DNA of 27,146 nucleotides. Origin: CAYFJV01 sp964460605 (GTDB lineage Archaea > Nanobdellota > Nanobdellia > Woesearchaeales > GW2011-AR9). Shown here piece by piece: positions 1 to 7,001 of this stretch; position 1 is the first letter of the stretch; every line of letters starts with the position of its first letter. Position numbers and translations under genes: made by a program. The notes beneath the pieces are model-generated. The model was not told the DNA's origin, ran no database searches, and saw nothing but the letters and a program-made list of their open reading frames with translations. The stretch covers positions 1 through 27,146 of the forward strand of contig CAYWPT010000011.1 in NCBI GenBank assembly GCA_964460605.1, in the 5' to 3' direction.

Positions 1-647
1 CTTACTAGGCTATTTCCAATAAGATCACAAGTCTCAATGTTTTCACTTACCTTCGCTACGGTATTGAGACAAACATCTTCATGTAAATCATCTAATGCCA
101 TTGCACAAAGATCCAAATCTACTGTATCTCTTGCAATTGAAGTAATACAACCATCAATGGTTGATTCAGTTCCAAGATTAAAACAAAGGTTAGCATCATT
201 TGTCGCTAAAGCAATTGTTTCATAACATTCTATTTGTTGCTCTCCTCTTGTAACTAACATGCAAAACTCTCCTTGATTGTTATTCGTGGCATATTCAGTA
301 TAACAATTATCTGCCCAATAAACATCTTCAATATTTTTACAGATACTAGCATCATTTATTTTTTGAGCCACTTTATCTTGACAATATCCTTTTGCTGAAT
401 CACCTTGTACTAAATCACAAACAACAATATCAGATGAATCAATAGCCATTTCAGAAACGCAGGTATCTCTTACAGTATCTGAAGATATTTTAGTACATTG
501 TAGTGTTTCTAAGTAGCAGTCATCACGAGCACCACCATCTAAAGCAGCACAACCTGTTTCTGTAACTGCTCCTCCTGTAATGGTACAAGAAGCTATAAAC
601 AAGCCCAAAGCCACCAAGAGTATCATATAGATATGAACTTTTTTCAT
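1..647 (-). CDS. Cys-rich repeat lipoprotein, C-terminus outside window (partial)
   Basis: The reading frame is open from the ATG at 647 to the left edge (215 codons), so the 3' end is missing. The product starts with a short basic N-terminus, a hydrophobic stretch and a lipobox-like LFIASC, which puts the lipidated Cys at residue 21; it is probably exported and membrane-anchored. The rest is acidic and Cys-rich, with a loose unit of roughly 25-35 residues of the form 'A..I.D..LC..I......D.C...IA' (for example KINDASICKNIEDVYWADNC and TNDANLCFNLGTESTIDGC). A TATA box (670-679) lies about 27 nt upstream of the ATG, so the mRNA is probably leaderless. I do not recognise a family with known function. 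The lipobox and repeats are seen; the surface location is inferred. Confidence 0.8.
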   Translation of the reverse strand, partial: MKKVHIYMILLVALGLFIASCTITGGAVTETGCAALDGGARDDCYLETLQCTKISSDTVRDTCVSEMAIDSSDIVVCDLVQGDSAKGYCQDKVAQKINDASICKNIEDVYWADNCYTEYATNNNQGEFCMLVTRGEQQIECYETIALATNDANLCFNLGTESTIDGCITSIARDTVDLDLCAMALDDLHEDVCLNTVAKVSENIETCDLIGNSLV

Positions 648-669
648 AGTTTGATTTTTAGGAAATTTC

Positions 670-679
670 TATATAAATC
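670..679 (-). promoter_or_regulatory. TATA box of lipoprotein gene
   Basis: On the minus strand this reads ATTTATATAG, centred about 27 nt before the ATG at 647. That spacing fits a leaderless transcript. Confidence 0.6.
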
Positions 680-717
680 TTATGATTTTCTTTATAAATA
701 AGCTTTAGAAGCAAAAG

Positions 718-727
718 ATATAAAAAT
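718..727 (+). promoter_or_regulatory. TATA box of tRNA-Leu
   Basis: ATATAAAAAT, centred about 28 nt upstream of the first base of the tRNA at 751. Confidence 0.5.
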
Positions 728-750
728 AGGCTTAAGAATGGCATTACTAC

Positions 751-834
751 GTGGACGTGCCAGAGTGGTCAAATGGGATGGGCTTAGGACCCATTAGCTT
801 AGTGCTTACGCAGGTTCGAGCCCTGCCGTCCACA
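751..834 (+). tRNA. tRNA-Leu (anticodon UAG)
   Basis: This folds as a type II tRNA. The acceptor GTGGACG pairs with CGTCCAC (827-833), and the discriminator is A834, as expected for Leu. The anticodon stem ATGGG/CCCAT encloses loop CTTAGGA with anticodon TAG at 785-787. There is a long variable arm at 795-809, and the T arm is GCAGG-TTCGAGC-CCTGC at 810-826. No intron is visible and CCA is not encoded. It decodes CUA and probably other CUN codons. Confidence 0.95.
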
Positions 835-869
835 CTTTTCTTTATGAACAAAATAATTAAGAAATAGAA

Positions 870-2477
870 TTAAACAGAAGCAAATAATTTTGCTACTCTT
901 TCCCTACCAATTTCTAGAATAAATGAAGCTAATTTAGGTCCTTTTGGCTTATTTAATAAGATCCCATAAGCTAATTTAAAGAAATCTCCAGTAGGATATT
1001 CATTGTTAGTGATTAAAACATACATCTCTTCATGCAATTCCTTATCAGTCCAATCTTTCTCTTGAAGTTTTTCAGCTAATTCATTTAGGATCTTTTTTCC
1101 TTTAGCATCAACTTTTATTTTACATGAATCTTGTACTTCAAACTTAAATTCTTCAGGAGCATATTTTTGTAGCCAATTTACAGCACATTGAGCTCTTGTT
1201 CGTAAACGTTCTTTATCAGACTCATTTTTCAATTGTTTTTCATAATAGCCAATTGCTTTATCAATATCTAATTCATTGATTTGTAAAACCATAGTTAAGT
1301 GTCTGAAACTTGGTTGGAAAGGCATTGATTTGGCTGGTTTGTCAACACAACTCAGCTCATAAATTACTTTTTGTTTGCCTTCCTCTTTTTCCTTAACTTT
1401 CTCTAAACTATAATAGATTCTCTCTACCTTATCAAAGTCTTCATAGATTTTGATTACATCAGCATCGAAAGAAATTGCGAATACTGCATTAGGTCTTGTT
1501 CCGGCAAATAAGTAACGTAAGATTGCTGGCTCGTATACTTCTAATACATCTTTAATGGTTAATACTCCACCAGAACTACTAGATATTTTACTTGTTTGCC
1601 CTTTAATTCTTACATTATCATACATAACATAAGTTGGCGCATCTCTTTTCCATAATTTTTCAATAATTCTTTTTCCAGTATCAAAACTTCCGCCCGGAGA
1701 TGAATGATCTTTTCCTCCTGGTTCATAATCAACTTCTTCAAAGTTCCAACGCATTGGCCAATCAATTCTCCACCTTAACTTTACATCAGGTCCTTTTCGT
1801 AAATCAACAGTTTCTGTTGAGCCATCTTCAAGTTCATAACTCACTGACCACTCACCATCATATTTTACATTCTTAACTTTGTCATTTCCAAATTTCTTTG
1901 AAAAGACACCAATTGGTAGCCAATCTTTTGCTAAAGGTTTTTCTCTAAACTCATTGAGAATTTCTTTAATCTCTTCAGTATGATCTAATGCAAACTTAAT
2001 CTCTTTTGCATAATCTCCTGCACGATATTTTTGCGCTTGATAAATAAATTCTGGGAAAACACCCACTAATTTTACTTCTTCTTCTACTCTTACTTCATTA
2101 TGCCTCGCATAACTACTCTCTTTTTCGTAAGGATCTTCAATATCAATGATAGGTTTTCTCAAACATTTTTCTAACATATCTTGTTTTGGCATTCCTTTAG
2201 GAACTTTTCTAAATACATCAAAATTATCCCAAGAATAAATGAATCGAACTTCTTTACCTCTTTTCTCTAAAGCTCTTTTTACAAGTTCAACTGTAATAAT
2301 TTCTCTAAAATTTCCAATATGTACTAATCCAGAAGGTGTGATTCCACTAGCTACTGTATACTTCTTCTTATCTCCTTTTTCACGGATAACTTTTTCAGCA
2401 GCAAATTCAGCCCAATGAAACATTGTTTGTTTGGGTTTTTCTGATCTTTTCTTAGAATCTTTCTTCTTATCAGCCAT
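870..2477 (-). CDS. lysS: Lysyl-tRNA synthetase, class I
   Basis: This enzyme charges tRNA-Lys in the cytosol. At 535 aa it matches archaeal class I LysRS, not the class II enzyme. The HIGH-type signature is in ASGITPSGLVHIGNF (HIGN at residues 53-56) and the KMSKS-type loop is KISSSSG (296-302). The block KLRWRIDWPMRW (232-243) is also typical of class I. Residues about 187-225, where many archaeal relatives as I recall them carry CxxC zinc-knuckle pairs, contain no Cys here. The ATG at 2477 has no Shine-Dalgarno sequence, but a TATA box (2500-2510) lies about 28 nt upstream, so the mRNA is probably leaderless. The gene is divergent from prs and convergent with tRNA-Leu. Confidence 0.96.
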   Translation of the reverse strand: MADKKKDSKKRSEKPKQTMFHWAEFAAEKVIREKGDKKKYTVASGITPSGLVHIGNFREIITVELVKRALEKRGKEVRFIYSWDNFDVFRKVPKGMPKQDMLEKCLRKPIIDIEDPYEKESSYARHNEVRVEEEVKLVGVFPEFIYQAQKYRAGDYAKEIKFALDHTEEIKEILNEFREKPLAKDWLPIGVFSKKFGNDKVKNVKYDGEWSVSYELEDGSTETVDLRKGPDVKLRWRIDWPMRWNFEEVDYEPGGKDHSSPGGSFDTGKRIIEKLWKRDAPTYVMYDNVRIKGQTSKISSSSGGVLTIKDVLEVYEPAILRYLFAGTRPNAVFAISFDADVIKIYEDFDKVERIYYSLEKVKEKEEGKQKVIYELSCVDKPAKSMPFQPSFRHLTMVLQINELDIDKAIGYYEKQLKNESDKERLRTRAQCAVNWLQKYAPEEFKFEVQDSCKIKVDAKGKKILNELAEKLQEKDWTDKELHEEMYVLITNNEYPTGDFFKLAYGILLNKPKGPKLASFILEIGRERVAKLFASV

Positions 2478-2499
2478 ATCCTAAAAGCAATGATCAGTT

Positions 2500-2540
2500 T
2501 TTATATAAACATTACGACTAAAAGGGTGAAATTTATATAC
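2500..2540. promoter_or_regulatory. Divergent lysS/prs promoter pair
   Basis: The 83-bp gap holds two TATA boxes. GTTTATATAAA on the minus strand (2500-2510) is about 28 nt from the lysS ATG. TTTATATAC on the plus strand (2532-2540) is about 26 nt from the prs ATG. Both spacings predict leaderless transcripts. Confidence 0.65.
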
Positions 2541-2560
2541 CCAAAAACATTCATCAGAAC

Positions 2561-3445
2561 ATGGTAGTTGTTGTGAGTTGTGGTAATTCTGAAGATATTG
2601 CTAAAAAGATAGCTAAGGGTATCAAAGGGAAATACTCCAAACTCAAAATCTCATCATTTCCTGATGGAGATGTATACATGCAATATCCAAGTTCAGTAAA
2701 AGGAAAAAAAGTGATTATTGTCCACTCATTCCAACCACGACCAAATGCTTCATTGCTCAAAGTAGTATTCGCTGCAGAGACTGCAAAACAACTAGGGGCT
2801 AAGAAAGTTGTCTTAGTTGCACCTTATTTAGCCTATATGAGACAGGATAAACGATTTCATCCAGGAGAGTGTATCTCAAGCAGAGTTATGGCTAAATTAC
2901 TCAATAATAGTATTGACAAGCTCATCACTTTTGATCCACACCTACACAGATACCATTCACTCAAAGATATTTTCAAAATTCCTGCAAAGAAATTAACTGC
3001 CAACCATTTAATTTCAAATTATATCAAAAAAAAAATTAAGAATCCAGTTATTATCGGTCCTGATTGGGAGTCTTATCAATGGGCAGAAGAGATTGCACAT
3101 ACAATTGGTAGTGAAAGTACGGTCTTAGAAAAAACTAGATATTCTTCAAGAAAAGTAAAAGTAAAAATGATTAAGCAAGCTGATATCAAAGGAAAAAATG
3201 CTGTGATTATTGATGATATCATTTCTACTGGGCATACTATAGCAGAAGCTGCTAAAAAAGCTAGGAATAAAGGTGCTAAATCAGTTACTGCAATTTGCGT
3301 GCATGGACTATTTGTAGAAAATGCTATAGGAAAGTTGAAAAAAGCTAAAGTGAATAGAATTGTTTCTAGTAATTCAATTAAACATCCAACAAATAAAATT
3401 GATTTATCTTCTGAATTAATTAAAGAGTTAAAGAAAAGGATTTAA
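2561..3445 (+). CDS. prs: Ribose-phosphate pyrophosphokinase (PRPP synthetase)
   Basis: This enzyme makes PRPP from ribose 5-phosphate and ATP for nucleotide, His and Trp synthesis. The 294-aa length is normal for archaeal Prs. The flexible catalytic loop region is PYLAYMRQDKRFHPGE (88-103), with FDPHLH at 124-129. The PRPP-binding loop is VIIDDIISTGHT (215-226), with the DD pair that coordinates Mg-PRPP. The ATG at 2561 lies about 26 nt after a TATA box and lacks a Shine-Dalgarno sequence. The TAA stop shares bases with the stop of the convergent gene on the other strand. Confidence 0.95.
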   Translation: MVVVVSCGNSEDIAKKIAKGIKGKYSKLKISSFPDGDVYMQYPSSVKGKKVIIVHSFQPRPNASLLKVVFAAETAKQLGAKKVVLVAPYLAYMRQDKRFHPGECISSRVMAKLLNNSIDKLITFDPHLHRYHSLKDIFKIPAKKLTANHLISNYIKKKIKNPVIIGPDWESYQWAEEIAHTIGSESTVLEKTRYSSRKVKVKMIKQADIKGKNAVIIDDIISTGHTIAEAAKKARNKGAKSVTAICVHGLFVENAIGKLKKAKVNRIVSSNSIKHPTNKIDLSSELIKELKKRI

Positions 3446-3870
3446 GGATATCTGATTGCTTTTTCCAACCAGTCACCATTCAATTCAATATTTACTAAAG
3501 CTACAAGTCTCCTTGCATCTTCTTCAGTTTTTCCAGTAAATTCTGCTCTTGGGACTAGATAACCTTCCTTTTGGTAAGCATCAGACATTCTTCTTGCATC
3601 TCTAAAAGACATCACACCAGTAACTCTATTACCACTAGCACCAATTGTTCCATTAAGAACTCCAATTACTGCTCCATCGGGGATATCTTTACCATAACAA
3701 TTCACAGGACCATAAGGATTTGCTACCGCAGCTCTAACTAAAACTGTTGTAACTGTTCCTTCTAAACCTTTATCTGTTAAAATATCACAATAAAAACAAC
3801 TTGCTTCCGGTGATAAAGCATCACTTTGATGATCAAAACGACCATTTAAATCATTAATGTCCACATACAC
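3442..3870 (-). CDS. Unknown protein, third gene of lsm-eL37 cluster
   Basis: A 142-aa soluble protein I do not recognise. It has no signal peptide or membrane segment. It has a FYCDIL segment near residue 27, a Gly/Val-rich middle (GAVIGVLNGTIGASGNRVTGV, split around residues 88-108) and a helical C-terminus. The frame begins at a GTG (3870), with a second in-frame GTG two codons later. No ATG is available near the 5' end, so the exact start is uncertain. It lies 28 nt downstream of eL37 on the same strand and is probably cotranscribed with lsm and eL37, which hints at an RNA- or translation-related role. That role is inference from position only. Its stop codon overlaps the prs stop. Confidence 0.75.
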   Translation of the reverse strand: MYVDINDLNGRFDHQSDALSPEASCFYCDILTDKGLEGTVTTVLVRAAVANPYGPVNCYGKDIPDGAVIGVLNGTIGASGNRVTGVMSFRDARRMSDAYQKEGYLVPRAEFTGKTEEDARRLVALVNIELNGDWLEKAIRYP

Positions 3871-3898
3871 TTTAAATTAGAAAAAAAATGAAATAAAA

Positions 3899-4063
3899 TT
3901 ATTTTTTATTCCAAACATACTTTCGAACTCTCGCAGTATCGCCATAGCCACACTTTGCACATTTCTTTTTACGCATATGAAAAGCTCCTTCACCACACCG
4001 TCTACATTTAATGTGACTCCTTTTTCCGGATTTTTTACCCATGCTTGCTGTTCCTGTTCCCAT
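3899..4063 (-). CDS. rpl37e: 50S ribosomal protein eL37
   Basis: A small zinc-ribbon protein of the large subunit. From the chosen ATG it is 54 aa and starts MGTGTASMGKKSGKRSH, matching the MGKGTPS-type N-terminus of archaeal L37e. The zinc ligands are CRRC and CAKC, and GAFHMRKKKCAKCGYG is typical. A longer frame begins 14 codons upstream, but the start at 4063 is preceded by AGAGG about 8 nt upstream and fits the family. The gene follows lsm directly; an lsm/L37e pair is a known archaeal arrangement (for example in haloarchaea). It is somewhat shorter at the C-terminus than most L37e proteins. Confidence 0.92.
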   Translation of the reverse strand: MGTGTASMGKKSGKRSHIKCRRCGEGAFHMRKKKCAKCGYGDTARVRKYVWNKK

Positions 4064-4152
4064 TGAAAATTTCCTCTGGTAATTTTTAATTGGTCCAGAA
4101 ATCAAAGATTTCTGATACCCATTGTATATTACCTATAAATTAAATTGCTCAC

Positions 4153-4380
4153 CTAAGCTGGTGAGATAATAGTTATTGTATCTCCTCTAATAAAAACGGT
4201 TCCTAAGCTTTTTAAAACTTGACCCTCTTTAGTTTCTTGAGCTTCCTCAAGAACGACATTAATATGAATATCAAATGCTTTTAATTTTCCTGTGTAGGAT
4301 AAGCCATTTTTTAAGTTAACTATTACATTTTTTCCTCTGTTAGCGTTTAAAGCGTCTAAAGGTCTAGATTGTTGTTCCAT
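4153..4380 (-). CDS. lsm: Sm-like archaeal protein (Lsm/SmAP)
   Basis: A 75-aa RNA-binding protein of the Sm fold, expected to form a ring that binds U-rich RNA. The Sm1 motif is in NVIVNLKNGLSYTGKLKAFDIHINVVLEEA, and the Sm2 motif is FIRGDTITIIS near the C-terminus. The start MEQQSRPLDAL resembles the family N-terminus (RPLD.L). I chose the ATG at 4380 because GGAGG lies about 10 nt upstream; an in-frame upstream start would lie beyond this Shine-Dalgarno. A TATA box at 4445-4457 predicts a leader of about 45 nt. It is the first gene of the lsm-eL37-unknown cluster. Confidence 0.95.
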   Translation of the reverse strand: MEQQSRPLDALNANRGKNVIVNLKNGLSYTGKLKAFDIHINVVLEEAQETKEGQVLKSLGTVFIRGDTITIISPA

Positions 4381-4444
4381 TTTAATTTTTCCTCCAAATA
4401 ACAAGAAACCATGAGGATTTCTCTTAAATCTCTTTCTTTATGAG

Positions 4445-4457
4445 CTATATATAAAGG
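4445..4457 (-). promoter_or_regulatory. TATA box of lsm-eL37 operon
   Basis: On the minus strand this reads CCTTTATATATAG. A start of transcription about 26 nt downstream would give a 45-nt leader ending in a strong GGAGG. This contrasts with the leaderless genes around it. Confidence 0.55.
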
Positions 4458-4520
4458 TTTCTGTAAAATAAGTGTTATTTCTTTTGTCAAAATAATAGTG
4501 ACCACCCTCAATGAATAACA

Positions 4521-4567
4521 ATAAAATCAAAGATTTTATGTGCAAGAAATTTTTAATTTCTTTGCAC
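4521..4567. repeat. Two tandem inverted repeats between lsm and translin genes
   Basis: The first is ATAAAATC-AAA-GATTTTAT (4521-4539, a perfect 8-bp stem). The second is GTGCAAGAAATT-TTT-AATTTC-T-TTGCAC (4540-4567, a 12-bp stem with one bulged T). They abut and sit between two divergent promoters, outside any gene. Their function is unknown. Confidence 0.7.
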
Positions 4568-4605
4568 TAGTGGAATTAAGTGAATTAAAAAAATAAGAGC
4601 AAATC

Positions 4606-4615
4606 CTTATAAAAA
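4606..4615 (+). promoter_or_regulatory. TATA box of translin gene
   Basis: CTTATAAAAA, centred about 26 nt before the ATG at 4637. With no Shine-Dalgarno sequence this fits a leaderless transcript and decides the start. Confidence 0.6.
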
Positions 4616-4636
4616 CAATCTTTTTTGATAACATAT

Positions 4637-5194
4637 ATGGATTTTACTAAATTACAAGAAGAAACTAAAGCATATGATGCTCAAAGAGAAGACCTAATTA
4701 AGAAAAGTAGAGATGTTCTTAAGCTAAGTAAACTCTTGATATATGCTGTGCACAGAGATGAATTAGACAAAGCAGAAGCTTTTCTAAAAGATATTGAAGC
4801 TGAATTAGCTACTCTAAATACAATTGCTGATAATAATTCTAAATTACAATATGAAGGTAGTTATAAAATTGCTATCCAAGAATATGTAGAGGCAACATTA
4901 TATTTACACTTTGTAAAAACTGGAGAATTAAAAGATATTGATGTTTTAGCTGAACATTACTTATTAGGAATTGCTGATTTACCTGGAGAATTAGTTCGTA
5001 AAGCAGTATTTCTAGCAGGTAAAGGTAAATTTGAAGAAGTTGTAAAAATTCGTGATCAAGTTGATATGATTTATGGTGAAATGCTCAAGTTTGATTTTCG
5101 TAATGGAGAATTACGTAAGAAAACTGATGGTATCAAATATGATTTACGTAAATTAGAAGATTTAGTATTACAGTTAAAATTGAGGCTAGCTTAA
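4637..5194 (+). CDS. Translin family protein
   Basis: A 185-aa, almost all-helical protein. Typical translin blocks are REDLIKKSRDVLKLSK near the N-terminus, YEGSYKIAIQEYVEATLYLHF in the middle (written in part), YLLGIADLPGELVRKAVF, and the C-terminal DFRNGELRKKTDGIKYDLRK. Translin forms octameric RNA/DNA-binding shells; archaeal homologues act as ribonucleases related to the translin/TRAX (C3PO) system. The ATG at 4637 is preferred over an in-frame TTG four codons upstream because the TATA box lies about 26 nt before it. It is codirectional with the RtcB homologue 53 bp downstream, which has its own TATA box. The pairing suggests RNA processing or repair, which is inference. Confidence 0.88.
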   Translation: MDFTKLQEETKAYDAQREDLIKKSRDVLKLSKLLIYAVHRDELDKAEAFLKDIEAELATLNTIADNNSKLQYEGSYKIAIQEYVEATLYLHFVKTGELKDIDVLAEHYLLGIADLPGELVRKAVFLAGKGKFEEVVKIRDQVDMIYGEMLKFDFRNGELRKKTDGIKYDLRKLEDLVLQLKLRLA

Positions 5195-5217
5195 TTTTAT
5201 CACTAAGTGAGGACACA

Positions 5218-5226
5218 TTTATAAAT
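5218..5226 (+). promoter_or_regulatory. TATA box of rtcB-like gene
   Basis: TTTATAAAT, centred about 26 nt before the ATG at 5248, fits a leaderless transcript. Confidence 0.55.
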
Positions 5227-5247
5227 TAGTCTCGTTTTTGATATACA

Positions 5248-6159
5248 ATGGTTAAATTTATTAGTCTTGATACACAGCAAAAACATTATAATCCACCTCA
5301 ATTTGAAGGGCTAGAAATGATTTTAAAGCTCCCAGATGGAGAAATTAAACCAAATGGGATTCCAAACTCTAGTGTTTGGATTTTTAATTCCTTTGCTCCA
5401 TACAGACCAGAGATTCATGGTGGAGATACAGGTTGTGGAATGACTGCATTTGCTATTGAAAAAGTAGATGTTCCTGATGCAATTGAACAACTATATACTA
5501 AATTAAATGGTACAGGAATAATTGGTCGTGGCAACCATTTTATCGATATTCTAAGCCATATTGATGGCCTTGAAGAAAATTTAGGCACAAATTATCAAAT
5601 ATTATTGTTACATACCCATGGTCTCAAAAATAGTCCTTGTTCTTCATTAAAAGAAGCTTTTGAAAGACAAAAATATGCTAGCGAATTTAGAAAAGAAACA
5701 GGTGGAGATATAGCAAAAACTCTAGGTGTCAGTTTTGAGATTATTTCAGACATGCCACATAATACAGTTTACTACGAAGATGGGTTTACAGTTTATAGAA
5801 AAGGCGCTGTGAGATGTAATTCTGATAATATCTATTTTTTACCAGCACACTTAGGTGCAAAAGTTATGGCCTACACAATTAATGATACTTTACCTATGCA
5901 GACCATGCCACATGGGACTGGAAGAAGTATGCCAAGATCAGAGATTAAAGAATTAGCCATGCAAAGAGACATAGACTATTTAAAATCAATAGTATACTTA
6001 CCAAAAAACATGAATGACTCTTCATTAAAAGATATGATTCCAGAAGCCTTTAATAATTATGATCAGATTATAAGAAATATGTTATTAAACCCAGAATATG
6101 ATAAAATGTTTCTTATGATGGGTTCAAGTAAAATTGAAGGTTCTTTGTTTAAACTTTAA
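5248..6159 (+). CDS. Compact, divergent RtcB-type RNA ligase homologue
   Basis: RtcB joins RNA 3'-phosphate (or 2',3'-cyclic phosphate) ends to 5'-OH ends using GTP and Mn, and ligates archaeal tRNA exons. All signature blocks are here in order: GGDTGCGM (D60, C63), GRGNHFIDI (H97), LLLHTHG (H122 or H124), PHNTV followed by VYRKGAVR (H171), and PHGTGRSMPR with H222 at the place of the guanylylated His. The protein is 303 aa, whereas canonical archaeal RtcB is about 480 aa, so large inter-motif segments are absent. It is therefore probably a second, reduced paralogue and not the main ligase; another copy elsewhere in the genome is expected but cannot be seen here. The stop overlaps the stop of the next, convergent gene. 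Confidence 0.85.
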   Translation: MVKFISLDTQQKHYNPPQFEGLEMILKLPDGEIKPNGIPNSSVWIFNSFAPYRPEIHGGDTGCGMTAFAIEKVDVPDAIEQLYTKLNGTGIIGRGNHFIDILSHIDGLEENLGTNYQILLLHTHGLKNSPCSSLKEAFERQKYASEFRKETGGDIAKTLGVSFEIISDMPHNTVYYEDGFTVYRKGAVRCNSDNIYFLPAHLGAKVMAYTINDTLPMQTMPHGTGRSMPRSEIKELAMQRDIDYLKSIVYLPKNMNDSSLKDMIPEAFNNYDQIIRNMLLNPEYDKMFLMMGSSKIEGSLFKL

Positions 6160-6962
6160 GCTACTAAGAGATGAATCTTCTTAAATTTTTTACCCTCAAA
6201 TTTAATAGCCACATTAATATGTTCCTCATTTAATCCAGTTGTATAATCTTTTTCAAAATGAGGGTTATCAGTCCAAAATTGATGGTAAATTACCTTATAA
6301 CCTAATTTATGCAATCTATTTAAATTGGCAGCTTCATTAAAAAAAATTTGAAAATTATCTTTAGGTAATCTATAAATTAAAATTTTATTTTTTCCAAAAG
6401 TTTCATAATGTGCACCATAATATATTTTTTTAACTAATTTTGAGGAAATATTCCTTCCTCTCTTTTGCCGTAGATATTCTTCTTTTCTCTCCCGTTCATA
6501 ATATTTTCTAAAAACATTAGTCACTTCTCTTAATGTTTCATTTAATATAGCCAAATTTTCCTCATCATTATTTTGTTTACTTATGTTCTTATTTAAAAAT
6601 ACCACTAACTTATCTACATTTTTTAGGACTTCATAAATTTCTATAATCTCTCGTGAAAAAATTGGGTCTTCTGGGATTGTATTTGTACTATTAAAATCCC
6701 TAGTTAATGAATGATCAATTTCTTTAATAAATTCTCTGGATTTATGTATAAGCTCAAGTTCAATAAATTCACTCTTTTTAACATCTAATGCTCCTTTCTT
6801 CTTACCAATTTTTTTATATAACTTCTTTTGTAAAATTTTATAATCATAAAGTTCATCAACCAATATCTCTAATTGCAATTTAATCTTTTTAAGTAATTCT
6901 TTATCTTGATTATGTGATACACCACTAGAAACTTTCCTAATAATATTTGAAAAAAAACCCAT
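6156..6962 (-). CDS. Unknown helical, Lys-rich protein
   Basis: A 268-aa protein I do not recognise. Residues 20-175 are strongly helical and charged (KELLKKIKLQLEILVDELYD, RKYYERERKEEYLRQKRG) and probably coiled coil. Residues 180-268 look like a small alpha/beta domain (YETFGKNKILIYRLP, NRLHKLGYKVIYHQFW, NVAIKFEGKKFKKIHLLVA). No signal peptide or membrane segment is evident. The ATG at 6962 lies about 27 nt after a TATA-like box (6984-6997), so the mRNA is probably leaderless. The TAA stop shares bases with the stop of the RtcB-like gene. Base composition is especially A+T rich. Confidence 0.8.
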   Translation of the reverse strand: MGFFSNIIRKVSSGVSHNQDKELLKKIKLQLEILVDELYDYKILQKKLYKKIGKKKGALDVKKSEFIELELIHKSREFIKEIDHSLTRDFNSTNTIPEDPIFSREIIEIYEVLKNVDKLVVFLNKNISKQNNDEENLAILNETLREVTNVFRKYYERERKEEYLRQKRGRNISSKLVKKIYYGAHYETFGKNKILIYRLPKDNFQIFFNEAANLNRLHKLGYKVIYHQFWTDNPHFEKDYTTGLNEEHINVAIKFEGKKFKKIHLLVA

Positions 6963-6983
6963 AAACTAAAAAGTAATTTTTAC

Positions 6984-6997
6984 TATTTAAATATAAC
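6984..6997 (-). promoter_or_regulatory. TATA box of unknown helical gene
   Basis: On the minus strand this reads GTTATATTTAAATA, centred about 27 nt before the ATG at 6962. Confidence 0.5.
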
Positions 6998-7001
6998 TGG
7001 T

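Noticed and set aside
37..225. Short plus-strand frame
   Set aside because: It lies antisense to the lipoprotein gene (1-647), whose frame is open, has a signal peptide and lipobox, and shows regular Cys spacing.
4378..4412. ATG at 4412 (minus strand) with an 18-codon frame overlapping the lsm start
   Set aside because: It lies about 39 nt from the TATA box, has no Shine-Dalgarno, and the GGAGG sits inside it for lsm; chance is enough.
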